NCBI GenBank assembly: GCA_018056165.1
Contig: JAGPGD010000011.1
Span: 1 to 53,470 of the forward strand
DNA length: 53,470 nt
Direction of reading: 5' to 3'
DNA from: Paludibacteraceae bacterium
Lineage (GTDB): Bacteria > Bacteroidota > Bacteroidia > Bacteroidales > Paludibacteraceae
Below are positions 1 through 9,604 of this stretch, in pieces (the stretch's first letter is position 1; each line of letters begins with the position of its first letter). The position numbers and the translations under genes are program-made. A model generated the notes under the pieces. It ran no database searches, was not told the DNA's origin, and was given only the letters and a program-made list of their open reading frames with translations.

Positions 1-127
1 ACCAAAGTAAAGCATTTATTCCATCAGGGCAAAGGGGAAATGCTCTTTTTCTCCTTTGTCTTGAAAAATAATTTTTTCTTTACCTTTATTTCCCCTGAAA
101 AAGTTGCATTAATTACTTGAATTTACG
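1..127 (+). repeat. 127-bp dispersed repeat, copy A
   Basis: This segment recurs at 22704-22830 with the same length. The differences are a few substitutions and compensating length changes in T and G runs. It contains an imperfect hairpin (CAAAGG.GAAA against TTCTCCTTTG) and a promoter-like TTG (61-63) with TACCTTTA (81-88) 17 nt further on. Both copies sit directly upstream of a gene on the plus strand (aroK here, transaldolase at the other site). The match may extend to the left beyond the window, so the left boundary is unknown. No protein is encoded. It could be a MITE-like element or the preserved end of a larger mobile element. Confidence 0.85.
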
Positions 128-130
128 TGT

Positions 131-138
131 TAATTTTG
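131..138 (+). promoter_or_regulatory. Candidate Bacteroidota -7 box (TAATTTTG) for aroK
   Basis: The sequence fits the Bacteroidota -7 consensus TAnnTTTG exactly. It lies 43 nt upstream of the chosen aroK ATG. A TTG at 104-106 could serve as the -33 element, although the 24-nt spacing is slightly long. It sits just outside the repeat. Confidence 0.45.
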
Positions 139-181
139 TAAGTTTCTGTTTTCTAACATTTTTTTGAAGCAATTTTTTTAT

Positions 182-706
182 ATGGAACGAATTTTTTTAA
201 TCGGTTACATGGGCGCTGGAAAATCTACTGTGGGTGAACTTTTAGCACAAGCTCTTGGCTATGAATTTATTGATATGGATCATGAAATTGAAAAAAGAAC
301 ACAACAAACTATCTCTAATATTTTTGCTGAGAAAGGTGAAAATGAATTCAGACAATTAGAATATAATTGTTTACATGAAATAGCTCAGCAAAATTGCGTT
401 GTTATTTCAACTGGTGGTGGCGCACCTTGCTTTTTTAATAATTTGTCCTTTATGAAGGAGAATGGTTTGACCGTTTATTTAAAAGTGCCAGCAGAACAAC
501 TTAAAGAAAAACTTGAGATGTCCCAACATGACAAACGTCCTCTTATTTCTGGCAAAAAAGGTAATGATTTGTTGCAATATATTAAAAAAGGGCTGGCTGA
601 AAGAGAACCTTTTTACCAACAAGCCACTCTCGTAGTAACAGGTACCTACGAAGAAATGGTAAACCAAATCCTGAATTATCTTTCCATGCATCAAAAAAAC
701 AATTAA
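182..706 (+). CDS. aroK: Shikimate kinase
   Basis: This 174-residue protein phosphorylates shikimate to shikimate 3-phosphate with ATP, the fifth step of the cytosolic chorismate pathway. Residues 8-16 form the P-loop GYMGAGKST. The FIDMD segment at 29-33 supplies the Mg/shikimate-binding aspartates, R57 follows in the shikimate-binding region, the GGG motif is at 78-80 and a KRPLI lid segment lies near residue 120. The length is normal for AroK. An in-frame TTG at 164 would add six residues, but the ATG at 182 gives the family-typical start six residues before the P-loop, so it is preferred. The gene stands alone with no other aro gene nearby. Confident. Confidence 0.95.
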   Translation: MERIFLIGYMGAGKSTVGELLAQALGYEFIDMDHEIEKRTQQTISNIFAEKGENEFRQLEYNCLHEIAQQNCVVISTGGGAPCFFNNLSFMKENGLTVYLKVPAEQLKEKLEMSQHDKRPLISGKKGNDLLQYIKKGLAEREPFYQQATLVVTGTYEEMVNQILNYLSMHQKNN

Positions 707-742
707 AAAATTGAAGTAAAAGACTTCCCTTTTCACATGTTG

Positions 743-767
743 CTGTTTTAACAAACAGTTGCTTTTT
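743..767 (+). terminator. Weak hairpin-T-run after aroK
   Basis: CTGTTT and AAACAG form a six-pair stem with a four-base loop, followed by a short T-rich run. It lies 37 nt after the aroK stop. The stem is weak, so this is only a candidate. Confidence 0.3.
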
Positions 768-953
768 CAACTTTTTCAGAAGGAAAATGAGGAGTATTTA
801 CATCTATTTCTGAAATGGTCAATCGAGAACTAAAATAATTCATCCTCTTTCAATTTTTTTACATTTTTTTGATGCATTTTTTTATTAACTTTATCCTTCA
901 AAAATTTTTTAGCTATTTTATTCATATTCAAAGACCCATTAGTTTGATTTATC

Positions 954-3900
954 ATGAATTCTTTTGTTCATCTTCATGTTCATTCTCATTATTCCATTCT
1001 TGATGGGATGTCATCTATACCTGATTTGATTGAAAAGGCAATAGCCCACAATATGCCTGCCCTTGCTTTAACAGATCATGGCAATATGTTTGGAATCAAG
1101 GAATTTTACAATTATGTAAAGAAAAAAAATCAGCTTATTCTTGATAAAATTACCTCTTTAACTCAACAATTTCAAAATATTCAACTCACAGACGAAGAAA
1201 AAAAAGAAATTCAACTTCAAATAGATCAGGAAAAGAAAAATTTGTTTAAACCTATTATTGGATGTGAAACCTATGTAGCTCATCGTAGTCGGCATTTAAA
1301 GGAAACACCTGAAGATAGAAGTGGTTATCATTTAATTCTGCTGGCAAAAAACAAAACTGGTTATCACAATCTTTGTAAAATCATAACATTAGCTTATACA
1401 GAAGGAATGTATTATCGTCCCCGAATTGATAAAGAACTTCTTGAAAAATATAGAGAAGGATTAATTGCAACGTCGGCTTGTCTGGGTGGAGAAATCCATA
1501 AAAAAATAGAAAGTGGAAATCTTGCAGAAGCTGAAGAAGCCATTCTCTGGTACAAAAAAATTTTTGGAGATGATTTTTATTTGGAATTACAACGTCATCA
1601 AACAGAGAAACCCGGTGCCGATGTTACCACTTATGAAAAACAGAAAATCCAAAATGCTGAATTAATCAAATTGGCTCGAAAAACCAATACCAAACTTATA
1701 GCCACCAATGATGTGCATTTTGTAGAAGAAGAACATGCTGATGCACACGAGCGTTTGATTTGTCTAAGCACGGGTACAGATTTAGACGATCCTCAACGGA
1801 TGCGTTATACAAAACAAGAATGGCTTAAAACGCCACAAGAAATGGCAGCTATTTTTGAAGATATTCCCGAAGCACTCAACAATACTTTGGAAGTTGCTGA
1901 AAAAGTAGAATTTTATGATATTGATTCAGCACCAGTAATGCCTCTTTTCCCTATTCCAGAAGATTTTGCTACCGAAGCTGAATATCGTTCCAAATTTACT
2001 GAAGAAATGTTACGTCAGGAATTTGAAGAAAGTTTTGATCGTTTGGGTGGCTATAATAAAGTAGTGCGTATCAAACTGGAAGCGGATTATTTAACCAAAC
2101 TTACACTGGCAGGTGCAGAGGAACGTTATGGAAAAAATTTACCTCCAGAAATTGAAGATCGTATCAATTATGAACTAAAAGTAATAAAAACAATGGGGTT
2201 TCCTGGTTATTTTCTTATCGTACAAGATTTTATTCAGGCAGCAAGAGATATGGGCGTTGCCGTTGGCCCAGGACGAGGTTCAGCAGCAGGATCGGTAGTA
2301 GCTTATTGTTTGAAAATAACCGATATTGATCCGCTGAAATACGATTTGCTTTTTGAACGTTTTCTTAACCCTGACCGAATTTCTATGCCCGATATTGATA
2401 TTGATTTTGATGACGATGGAAGAAATCAGGTATTACATTGGGTTACTGAAAAATATGGAAAAAACAGAGTGGCTCATATTATTACTTTTGGAACGATGGC
2501 GGCAAAAATGGCTATTAAAGATGTGGCACGTGTCCAGAAATTACCTCTTTCGGAAGCTGAACGTCTGACAAAATTAATTCCTGACAGATTACCTGATACT
2601 CCTGATGGGAAAAAATTAAAAGTAAACTTATCCAATTGTTTTGAGTTCGTTCCAGAAATTCAAGTGGAGTTGGATTCCTCCAATAAAAATATTGTAGAAA
2701 CTCTTAAATATGCGGAAATGCTCGAAGGCACTGTTCGTCAGACAGGAGTTCATGCTTGCGGCGTGATTATTGGAGCCGATGATTTAAGTAATTTTATTCC
2801 TTTAAGTACAGCCGAAGATAAAGATACAAAGGAAGAAATTTTAGTCACTCAATATGAAGGTTCAGTGATTGAAGAAGTAGGATTGATAAAAATGGACTTC
2901 TTGGGATTGAAAACTCTTTCCATCATCAAAGATACGATAGAAAATATAAAAAAATCAAAAGGCATTGAGATAGATATTTCTTCTATTCCTATTGATGATC
3001 CTGAAACATATCAATTATTCAGTAAAGGACAAACAATTGGAACTTTTCAATTTGAATCTCCTGGTATGCAAAAATACTTGCAAGCCTTGCAACCTACTCA
3101 GTTTGAAGATTTAATTGCCATGAATGCATTATATCGGCCTGGACCTATGCAATATATTCCTCAATTCATCAAAAGAAAACATGGTCTCGAAAAAATTGAA
3201 TATCCTTTTCCAGTGATGGAAAAAAGGCTAAAAGAAACGTATGGTATCACCATTTATCAGGAACAGGTAATGCTTTTGAGTGTTGATTTAGCAGGTTTTA
3301 CACGAAGTGAAGCTGATGAGCTTCGTAAAGCTATGGGCAAAAAGTTGAACAACAAAATGGAAGCCTTGAAAGAAAAATTCATTATCGGTTGTCAAAAAAA
3401 TGGTTATGGACCATTAGAAAAAATAGAACAAATATGGAATGACTGGATAGAATTTTCAAACTATGCTTTTAACAAATCACATGCTACCTGTTATTCGTTG
3501 ATTGCTTATCAGACAGCTTATTTGAAAGCACATTATCCAGCAGAATTTATGGCAGCCAACCTGTCAAGAAATAAAGATAACATTGATGAGATAAGAAAAT
3601 TCATGGATGAATGCAAAAATATGGGTATCAATGTACTGGGTCCTGATATAAACGAAAGTGATTTGACTTTTTCTGTAAATGAAAAAGGAGATATTCGTTT
3701 TGGACTGGGTGGCATAAAAGGCGTTGGCGAAGGTGCTGTCACTAATATCATCAATGAGCGAAATTCACATGGAAAATTTAAAAGTATTTTTGACTTTGTA
3801 GAACGCGTCAATCTTTCTGCTTGCAATAAGCGAACCTTTGAAAGTCTTGCCTTGGCAGGAGCTTTTGATAGCTTAAATGATATTCAGCGAGAACAGTTTT

Positions 3901-4745
3901 TTGTTGAGAATAGTAAAGGCGAACAAGTTTTGGAAAGCCTTATTAAATATGGGAACAAATTTCAGATAGATAAATCAATGAATCATAATACTTTATTTGG
4001 ACTTTTTGATGAGATTGAAATTGCCAAACCCGAAATTCCTTTTGCTCCTCAATGGTCGTCGCTTGTCCGTTTAAATAAAGAAAAAGAATTAATTGGAATA
4101 TACCTTTCTGCTCATCCTCTCGATGAATATGAATTTGAAATTAATTATCTTTGCAATACAACAACCAGCGATTTAAAAAATCTTAACGAACTGACAGGTA
4201 AAACGTTGAAATTAGCAGGAATTGTAACCAGTATTCGTCATGCTACTTCCAGAACAGGAAAGCCTTATGGTGTTTTTACTTTAGAAGATTATAACGGCTC
4301 GTATGAATTTGTACTTTATGGTAATAACTATATTGATTTTCAAAAATATATGATAAAGGATTTGTATCTTTTTATTCAGGCTACCGTTCAGGAAAAATAT
4401 GCGGATAGCAATTACCGTAAAAAAAGCAATTTTACTTCATCAGAACTTGAATTAAAAATACAAAAAATTGATTTATTACAAGATATAAAAAATAAAATAA
4501 TAAATTCACTCACTTTAATGATTCCATTACAAGAATTGACAAATGATCTGGCTCAGCAACTCACAGATGTTGTTCTTCAAAATAAAGGAAATATTAATTT
4601 ATATATCCAAGTATTTGATGATCAGAATGTCGCTAATAAAATCAATTTCTTTGCAAGACGACATAAAATTGAAATGAATTCCACAGTTTTTCAATTTTTG
4701 AAAGAAATTAAAAAAAATGGAAAATTCGATTTCCAAGTCAATTAA
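954..4745 (+). CDS. dnaE: DNA polymerase III alpha subunit
   Basis: This 1263-residue protein is the replicative C-family polymerase of the DNA polymerase III holoenzyme. The N-terminus holds a PHP domain with the HLHVHSHYS motif (about residues 7-15). The palm catalytic aspartates lie in PDIDIDFDDDGR (D480 and D482), after the PGRGSAAGS segment. A helix-hairpin-helix region with FTRSEADELRKAMGKK follows in the middle, and an OB-fold near 1085-1125 is followed by a variable C-terminus. It is somewhat longer than E. coli DnaE, as is usual in this phylum. There is no proofreading exonuclease insertion, so it is DnaE and not PolC. It is probably monocistronic. The ATG comes six residues before the conserved PHP histidines. 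Confidence 0.97.
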   Translation: MNSFVHLHVHSHYSILDGMSSIPDLIEKAIAHNMPALALTDHGNMFGIKEFYNYVKKKNQLILDKITSLTQQFQNIQLTDEEKKEIQLQIDQEKKNLFKPIIGCETYVAHRSRHLKETPEDRSGYHLILLAKNKTGYHNLCKIITLAYTEGMYYRPRIDKELLEKYREGLIATSACLGGEIHKKIESGNLAEAEEAILWYKKIFGDDFYLELQRHQTEKPGADVTTYEKQKIQNAELIKLARKTNTKLIATNDVHFVEEEHADAHERLICLSTGTDLDDPQRMRYTKQEWLKTPQEMAAIFEDIPEALNNTLEVAEKVEFYDIDSAPVMPLFPIPEDFATEAEYRSKFTEEMLRQEFEESFDRLGGYNKVVRIKLEADYLTKLTLAGAEERYGKNLPPEIEDRINYELKVIKTMGFPGYFLIVQDFIQAARDMGVAVGPGRGSAAGSVVAYCLKITDIDPLKYDLLFERFLNPDRISMPDIDIDFDDDGRNQVLHWVTEKYGKNRVAHIITFGTMAAKMAIKDVARVQKLPLSEAERLTKLIPDRLPDTPDGKKLKVNLSNCFEFVPEIQVELDSSNKNIVETLKYAEMLEGTVRQTGVHACGVIIGADDLSNFIPLSTAEDKDTKEEILVTQYEGSVIEEVGLIKMDFLGLKTLSIIKDTIENIKKSKGIEIDISSIPIDDPETYQLFSKGQTIGTFQFESPGMQKYLQALQPTQFEDLIAMNALYRPGPMQYIPQFIKRKHGLEKIEYPFPVMEKRLKETYGITIYQEQVMLLSVDLAGFTRSEADELRKAMGKKLNNKMEALKEKFIIGCQKNGYGPLEKIEQIWNDWIEFSNYAFNKSHATCYSLIAYQTAYLKAHYPAEFMAANLSRNKDNIDEIRKFMDECKNMGINVLGPDINESDLTFSVNEKGDIRFGLGGIKGVGEGAVTNIINERNSHGKFKSIFDFVERVNLSACNKRTFESLALAGAFDSLNDIQREQFFVENSKGEQVLESLIKYGNKFQIDKSMNHNTLFGLFDEIEIAKPEIPFAPQWSSLVRLNKEKELIGIYLSAHPLDEYEFEINYLCNTTTSDLKNLNELTGKTLKLAGIVTSIRHATSRTGKPYGVFTLEDYNGSYEFVLYGNNYIDFQKYMIKDLYLFIQATVQEKYADSNYRKKSNFTSSELELKIQKIDLLQDIKNKIINSLTLMIPLQELTNDLAQQLTDVVLQNKGNINLYIQVFDDQNVANKINFFARRHKIEMNSTVFQFLKEIKKNGKFDFQVN

Positions 4746-4886
4746 ATTTTGTCAGATGAAGCGATTTCAATCTGGGAGTTCATTAAGTTTTTCCCAATAA
4801 AATAAAAATGATAATAGAGTTTTAAAAACAATTTATTTAGAAATTCGTTAATAAATTATTGATCAAACAATTAAAATTATAAAATT

Positions 4887-5204
4887 ATGGCATTAGAATT
4901 TACAGACGAAAATATTAAAGAAATTATTAATAATGGTAAACCGGTAGTTATTGATTTTTGGGCAGAGTGGTGTGGTCCCTGTCGTATGATGTCACCTATC
5001 ATTGAAGAGTTGGCTCATGAATATGAAGGAAAAGTAGAAATAGGGAAACTGAATGTGGATGAAAATAGTGAGACAACTGAGGAATATGGCATTATGAATA
5101 TTCCGACACTTTTGTTTTTTAAAAATGGTCAAATTGTTGATAAACAGGTTGGTGCAACACAAAAAAGTGTTCTGGTAAAAAAAATTGAAGCACTTCTTTC
5201 CTGA
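4887..5204 (+). CDS. trxA: Thioredoxin
   Basis: This 105-residue cytosolic thioredoxin reduces protein disulfides with electrons from thioredoxin reductase. The active site WCGPC is at residues 28-32, preceded by the DFWAE strand, and the cis-proline P73 lies in NIPTLLFF. No signal peptide or extra domain is present, so this is the general cytosolic form and not a TlpA/ResA-type protein. It follows dnaE after 141 nt on the same strand, an arrangement I believe is common in Bacteroidota genomes. I found no exact TAnnTTTG box between the two genes, so co-transcription with dnaE is possible. Confidence 0.96.
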   Translation: MALEFTDENIKEIINNGKPVVIDFWAEWCGPCRMMSPIIEELAHEYEGKVEIGKLNVDENSETTEEYGIMNIPTLLFFKNGQIVDKQVGATQKSVLVKKIEALLS

Positions 5205-5635
5205 AATTTCGGAAAAAGTTTATAACTTATTTCTCCATCTGTTTTCCGCACTTTTTCTATATGCTAATGTTAAGACATTAGACATTATTTCGATTAATTT
5301 TATATAGCACTGTTATTCAGTGTAATTCTTAAATTGTGTAGTCCGCAAGCAAGTTCCATGACTAAATCGTAAAAAACTCCTCATGAGGGTAGAGAAAAAT
5401 GCTCTCAATTAACCTGAAATTTTTAGACAAAACTTTGTGAGTTTAAAACTATAATCTTAAGTTTGAATCCTATTACTAACATAAGTTCTTCTTCATAACC
5501 TTGTAAAATTTGACAAATAAAAATATTTTTTGCACACTTTTGGAATTCTACCTGCTAAAGGAGCAAACTATTTTTTTTCTAAAAGTAGTTGTAAATTAAA
5601 CGTTTTTATTTATTAAGTTTCATCCTATAATTTTT
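5205..5635. other. Intergenic region upstream of the GH53 gene
   Basis: About 430 bases without a credible gene. The only recognisable element is the promoter at 5434-5465. There is a short tandem AGACATT pair near 5274-5287 and a weak hairpin (GCACTG..CAGTG) near 5307. I see no RNA gene or mobile-element signature. Confidence 0.6.
5434..5465 (+). promoter_or_regulatory. Bacteroidota promoter TTTG-N20-TAAGTTTG
   Basis: A -33 TTTG (5434-5437) and an exact -7 box TAAGTTTG (5458-5465) are separated by 20 nt, the preferred spacing. The inferred start site near 5472 leaves a leader of about 160 nt before the GH53 ATG. Confidence 0.6.
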
Positions 5636-6889
5636 ATGAAAATGAAAAAGATTTTTACTTTTCTATTCATTTGTATGTTTTTCTTTATGTCTTCTTCCCT
5701 TCGGTCACAGCCTTTTGCCTATGGAGCAGATGTGAGCTGGGTAACAGAAATGGAAGAAGCTGGAAAAAAATTCTTTTCTTCGGACGGAAGTGAAATGGAA
5801 TGTATGACTTTATTAAAAAGTTTGGGGATAAATTCCATTCGATTAAGGGTTTGGGTTAATCCTCCAGATGGTTGGTGTAATGCACAAGACGTATTAACTA
5901 AAGCTATTCGTGCCAACAACTTAGGTTTACGGCTTATGATCGATTTTCATTATAGTGACACATGGGCTGATCCAGGTAAACAGACAAAACCTGTAGCATG
6001 GTCTTCATTATCTTTTGAAGATTTAAAAACAGCTCTTGCCAATCATACTATTGAAGTACTTACTTTACTAAAAGATAATGATATTACACCAGAATGGGTA
6101 CAAATAGGCAACGAAACTGGCGACGGCATGCTTTGGGAAGATGGAAGAGCTTCAAAAAACATGAAAAACTATGCTGAACTTACCACTACTGGCTATAATG
6201 CAGTAAAGTCTGTTTTTCCAACTACCAAAGTAATTGTCCATCTCCAAAATGGTTACGATAATAATTTATATCAGTGGATTTTTGACGGATTAAAAAATAA
6301 TGGTGGAAAATGGGATGTAATAGGTATGTCAGTCTATCCCTATTGGTACAAAACAAAAAATGACTGGCAAAATTGTAATATTGACTGCTTAAATAACATG
6401 AATGACTTGGTGAACAGATACGGGAAAGAAATAATGGCAGTTGAATGTGGAATGGATTGGTATCAGCCCGAAATTTGTAAAAATTTTCTTTCCGATCTGA
6501 TAACAAAAACAAAAAGCGTTTCTAATGGAAAAGGATTAGGAGTGTTTTATTGGGAACCAGAATGTTACAATAATTGGAATGGTTATACAATGGGGGCATT
6601 TGACAATAGTGGAAGACCCACCGTAGCACTTGATGCTTTTAAAGAAGCTGCTGCTTCAGTCATTTCACCCAAAAATAAACCAAAATGGATTTTCAAGCCA
6701 AATACTCATACTCTTTTGTTTGAAAATAAACAAGAAAGAATTTCTATTTTTCAAATGAATGGAAGATTGGTAAACTCATTTTTTGCTACTAATACAATTT
6801 CGTTGAATGACCTGCAAAACGGCATTTATATTGTGAAAGCTGTTAGCTATAAAAATGAAAAACCTGAAATTTTCAAACTGGTAAAATAA
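5636..6889 (+). CDS. Secreted arabinogalactan endo-beta-1,4-galactanase, GH53, with T9SS sorting domain
   Basis: This 417-residue enzyme is predicted to cleave beta-1,4-galactan, the side chains of pectin. A signal peptide covers about residues 1-25. The GH53 barrel runs from FAYGADVSW to about residue 340, with the acid/base glutamate E160 in IGNETGDGMLW and the nucleophile E270 in MAVECGMDW. The last 70 or so residues form a type IX secretion type A C-terminal domain: a strand with ISIFQMNGRLV, then NDLQNGIYIVKA, ending in KLVK. This implies export across the outer membrane and attachment or release by the Por system. The start is one of two close ATGs (5636 or 5642). It stands alone, with no SusC/SusD pair in the window. 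Confidence 0.93.
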   Translation: MKMKKIFTFLFICMFFFMSSSLRSQPFAYGADVSWVTEMEEAGKKFFSSDGSEMECMTLLKSLGINSIRLRVWVNPPDGWCNAQDVLTKAIRANNLGLRLMIDFHYSDTWADPGKQTKPVAWSSLSFEDLKTALANHTIEVLTLLKDNDITPEWVQIGNETGDGMLWEDGRASKNMKNYAELTTTGYNAVKSVFPTTKVIVHLQNGYDNNLYQWIFDGLKNNGGKWDVIGMSVYPYWYKTKNDWQNCNIDCLNNMNDLVNRYGKEIMAVECGMDWYQPEICKNFLSDLITKTKSVSNGKGLGVFYWEPECYNNWNGYTMGAFDNSGRPTVALDAFKEAAASVISPKNKPKWIFKPNTHTLLFENKQERISIFQMNGRLVNSFFATNTISLNDLQNGIYIVKAVSYKNEKPEIFKLVK

Positions 6890-6925
6890 TAAAAATCTGC
6901 TACTCATTAAATCAAAGAAAATTAC

Positions 6926-6933
6926 TACCTTTG
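6926..6933 (+). promoter_or_regulatory. -7 box TACCTTTG upstream of lysC
   Basis: An exact TAnnTTTG match 79 nt upstream of the lysC ATG. No clear -33 TTG lies at the right distance, so the promoter call rests on the -7 element. Confidence 0.5.
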
Positions 6934-7012
6934 CAAGTAATTTTAACATTCTTGCAATTATTTTTAATTGAATTATAACTTATTGATACATAATTTTTAA
7001 ACAAATTATCAA

Positions 7013-8326
7013 ATGAAAGTTTTAAAATTCGGTGGTACTTCTGTGGGCTCGGCTGAACGAATGAAAAAAGTGGCAGAGCTTATTTCAAATGACGAACAGA
7101 AAATTGTTGTATTATCAGCCATGTCAGGAACTACTAACAGCCTGCTGGAAATTGCAGATTATTTTTACAAAAATAATGTAGATGGAGCATTGGAACATAT
7201 TATTGCTCTGGAAAATAAATATTTTGATGTCGTTGAAGAATTATATCAAACCAAAAAGAAAAAATCAGAAGCAAAAGATATTCTCAAATCTCATTTTGAT
7301 TATTTGCGTTCATTTGCTAATGCCGTTTTTACTTTATTTGAAGAAAAGGCTGTAGTAGCACAAGGTGAATTACTTTCTACCAACTTATTTCAACTTTATC
7401 TGGAAGAAATTGGAGAAAATAGCATTCTTTTGCCCGCTCTGGATTTTATGCGATTGGACAAAAATGGTGAACCTGATACCGAATACATCAAAATGCACTT
7501 ATTGGAATTATTGAAAGCCAATCCAGGTTTCAAAATCTACCTTACGCAAGGCTTTATTTGCCGTAATTGTTATGGAGAAATTGATAATTTACAACGTGGT
7601 GGAAGTGATTATACCGCTTCATTAATTGGTGCAGCGGTTGAAGCAGAAGAAATTCAAATATGGACAGATATTGATGGTTTGCACAACAATGACCCGCGTT
7701 ATGTAAAAAATACAAAAGCCATTCCAATGCTTAATTTTGAAGAAGCAGCAGAATTAGCTTATTTTGGAGCCAAAATTTTGCATCCAACATGTATTCTGCC
7801 TGCAAAACTTGCCAATATTCCTGTGCGTTTACTCAATACATTACAGCCTGAAGCTCCAGGAACTCTTATTTCAACACAAATCAATAAAGGTAAAATTGAA
7901 GCAGTTGCTGCAAAAGATGGTATCACAGCCATTAAAATCAAATCAGGAAGGATGCTCTTAGCATATGGTTTTTTACGAAAAGTGTTTGAAATTTTCGAAT
8001 CATATAAAACACCAATTGACATGATTACTACTTCAGAAGTCGGCGTTTCTGTAACAATAGACAATACAAAATATCTGGAAGAAATTGTAAACGACTTAAA
8101 AAAGTTAGGAACTGTTTCTGTAGATAAGGATATGGTTATTGTTTGTGTGGTGGGTGACTTATTTTATGAAAACGTAGGTTTTCAAGCTCAAGTAGTGGAA
8201 GCTTTAAAGGATATACCTATCCGAATGATTTCTTACGGCGGCAGTAATTACAATATTTCTTTTCTCATTAAAAAAGAAGATAAGGGTAAAGCGCTGAACG
8301 CTTTAAGTGATGCTCTTTTCAATTAA
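7013..8326 (+). CDS. lysC: Aspartate kinase (monofunctional)
   Basis: This 437-residue enzyme phosphorylates aspartate, the first step toward lysine, DAP, threonine and methionine. The N-terminal motif KFGGTSVG is at 4-11. The nucleotide/substrate segment RGGSDYTASL begins at R195, followed by WTDIDGLHNNDPR. Two ACT regulatory domains occupy roughly 300-437, including TTSEVGVSVTID. No homoserine dehydrogenase is fused, so this is the monofunctional class, probably controlled by lysine through the ACT domains (family knowledge). Only 48 nt separate it from lysA on the same strand, and the pair forms a lysine/DAP operon. Confidence 0.95.
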   Translation: MKVLKFGGTSVGSAERMKKVAELISNDEQKIVVLSAMSGTTNSLLEIADYFYKNNVDGALEHIIALENKYFDVVEELYQTKKKKSEAKDILKSHFDYLRSFANAVFTLFEEKAVVAQGELLSTNLFQLYLEEIGENSILLPALDFMRLDKNGEPDTEYIKMHLLELLKANPGFKIYLTQGFICRNCYGEIDNLQRGGSDYTASLIGAAVEAEEIQIWTDIDGLHNNDPRYVKNTKAIPMLNFEEAAELAYFGAKILHPTCILPAKLANIPVRLLNTLQPEAPGTLISTQINKGKIEAVAAKDGITAIKIKSGRMLLAYGFLRKVFEIFESYKTPIDMITTSEVGVSVTIDNTKYLEEIVNDLKKLGTVSVDKDMVIVCVVGDLFYENVGFQAQVVEALKDIPIRMISYGGSNYNISFLIKKEDKGKALNALSDALFN

Positions 8327-8374
8327 AAAAGTAATGTTGATATAAAAAGTATTGGCTCTTTCTTTTTAAAAATT

Positions 8375-9547
8375 ATGATCAAAGCACAATATCCCATAGA
8401 AAAATTTTCAAAATTACAGACTCCGTTTTATTATTACGATCTGGATATTCTACGCAAAACTTTACAGGAAGTGAACAAGCAGATTCAAAAAAGTGATTAT
8501 ATTGTTCATTACGCCATAAAAGCCAATGCTAATCCGGCTTTACTTCACGAAATAAAAGATACAGGATTTGGAGCAGACTGTGTAAGCGGAGGAGAAATAA
8601 ATGCTGCAATAAAAGCAGGTATTCCTACTTCAAATATTGTGTTTGCTGGGGTTGGAAAAACAGATTGGGAAATAAATCTTGCATTGGACAAAGACATTTT
8701 TTGTTTCAATGTAGAATCTATTCCCGAGCTTGAAGTAATTAATCAGTTAGCCAAAGCAAAAGGAAAAATTACAAACATTGCTTTGCGTCTCAATCCAAAC
8801 ATCAATCCTCATACGCATCACTATATTACCACAGGATTGGAAGAAAATAAATTTGGCATTAATCTCTCTGATCTGGACGAAGTAATGAATTTGCTTCCTA
8901 AACTGAAAAATTTAAAACTCATTGGCGTTCACGCACACATTGGCTCTCAAATAACCGATATGAGCTCTTTTAAAAGCTTATGCATAAGAATCAATGAAAT
9001 TCAGCAATATTTTTTTGCAAGAAGAATCATTCTCGAACACGTAAATGTTGGCGGTGGATTAGGTGTTAATTACGAACACCCTAACCATTTTCCCATTCCC
9101 GACTTTGAAAGTTATTTTAATGTATTTCGGCAACATTTGCTGTTGCAGCCGCAACAAATTCTCCATTTTGAATTGGGACGATCCATTGTTGCCCATTGTG
9201 GCAGTTTGATTTCAAGAGTAACTTTTGTAAAAAAAGGAGCTACAAAAAAGTTTGCTATTCTGGATGCTGGTTTTACCGATTTAATTCGTCCAGCGTTGTA
9301 TCAAGCTTATCATCGCATTGAAAATCTTACTTCCGATTTACCGGAAGAAGAATACGATGTAGTGGGACCGATTTGCGAATCGTCCGATGTTTTCGCAAAA
9401 AATTATCCCATGAATCAAGTTAGAAGAGGCGATTTGATTGCTTTGCGTTCTGCTGGTGCTTATGGCGAAAGCATGGCTTCACAATATAATTTGCGACCTT
9501 TACCAAAAACATATACTTCCGATCAACTTTTATTGGAAGATAATTAA
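8375..9547 (+). CDS. lysA: Diaminopimelate decarboxylase
   Basis: This 390-residue PLP enzyme decarboxylates meso-DAP to lysine. It has the fold type III alanine-racemase barrel with the PLP lysine K49 in YAIKANANP. HAHIGSQ and the phosphate-binding NVGGGLGV loop follow. The C-terminal beta domain carries the catalytic cysteine C334 in GPICESSDVF, and RSAGAYGESMAS near the end is family-typical. It lies directly downstream of lysC. Arginine and ornithine decarboxylases share this fold, but the sequence pattern and the lysC neighbour favour LysA. Confidence 0.95.
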   Translation: MIKAQYPIEKFSKLQTPFYYYDLDILRKTLQEVNKQIQKSDYIVHYAIKANANPALLHEIKDTGFGADCVSGGEINAAIKAGIPTSNIVFAGVGKTDWEINLALDKDIFCFNVESIPELEVINQLAKAKGKITNIALRLNPNINPHTHHYITTGLEENKFGINLSDLDEVMNLLPKLKNLKLIGVHAHIGSQITDMSSFKSLCIRINEIQQYFFARRIILEHVNVGGGLGVNYEHPNHFPIPDFESYFNVFRQHLLLQPQQILHFELGRSIVAHCGSLISRVTFVKKGATKKFAILDAGFTDLIRPALYQAYHRIENLTSDLPEEEYDVVGPICESSDVFAKNYPMNQVRRGDLIALRSAGAYGESMASQYNLRPLPKTYTSDQLLLEDN

Positions 9548-9604
9548 GATATTAATAAACAATGATTGTCCAATAAATCTATTTTATTCTGTAATGTTTT
9601 TTCA

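Noticed and set aside
164..181. TTG start for aroK
   Set aside because: The ATG at 182 gives the family-typical distance to the P-loop.
2353..2568. Frames embedded in dnaE and in many other genes on either strand
   Set aside because: They lie in alternative frames of confidently identified genes and show no independent protein features.
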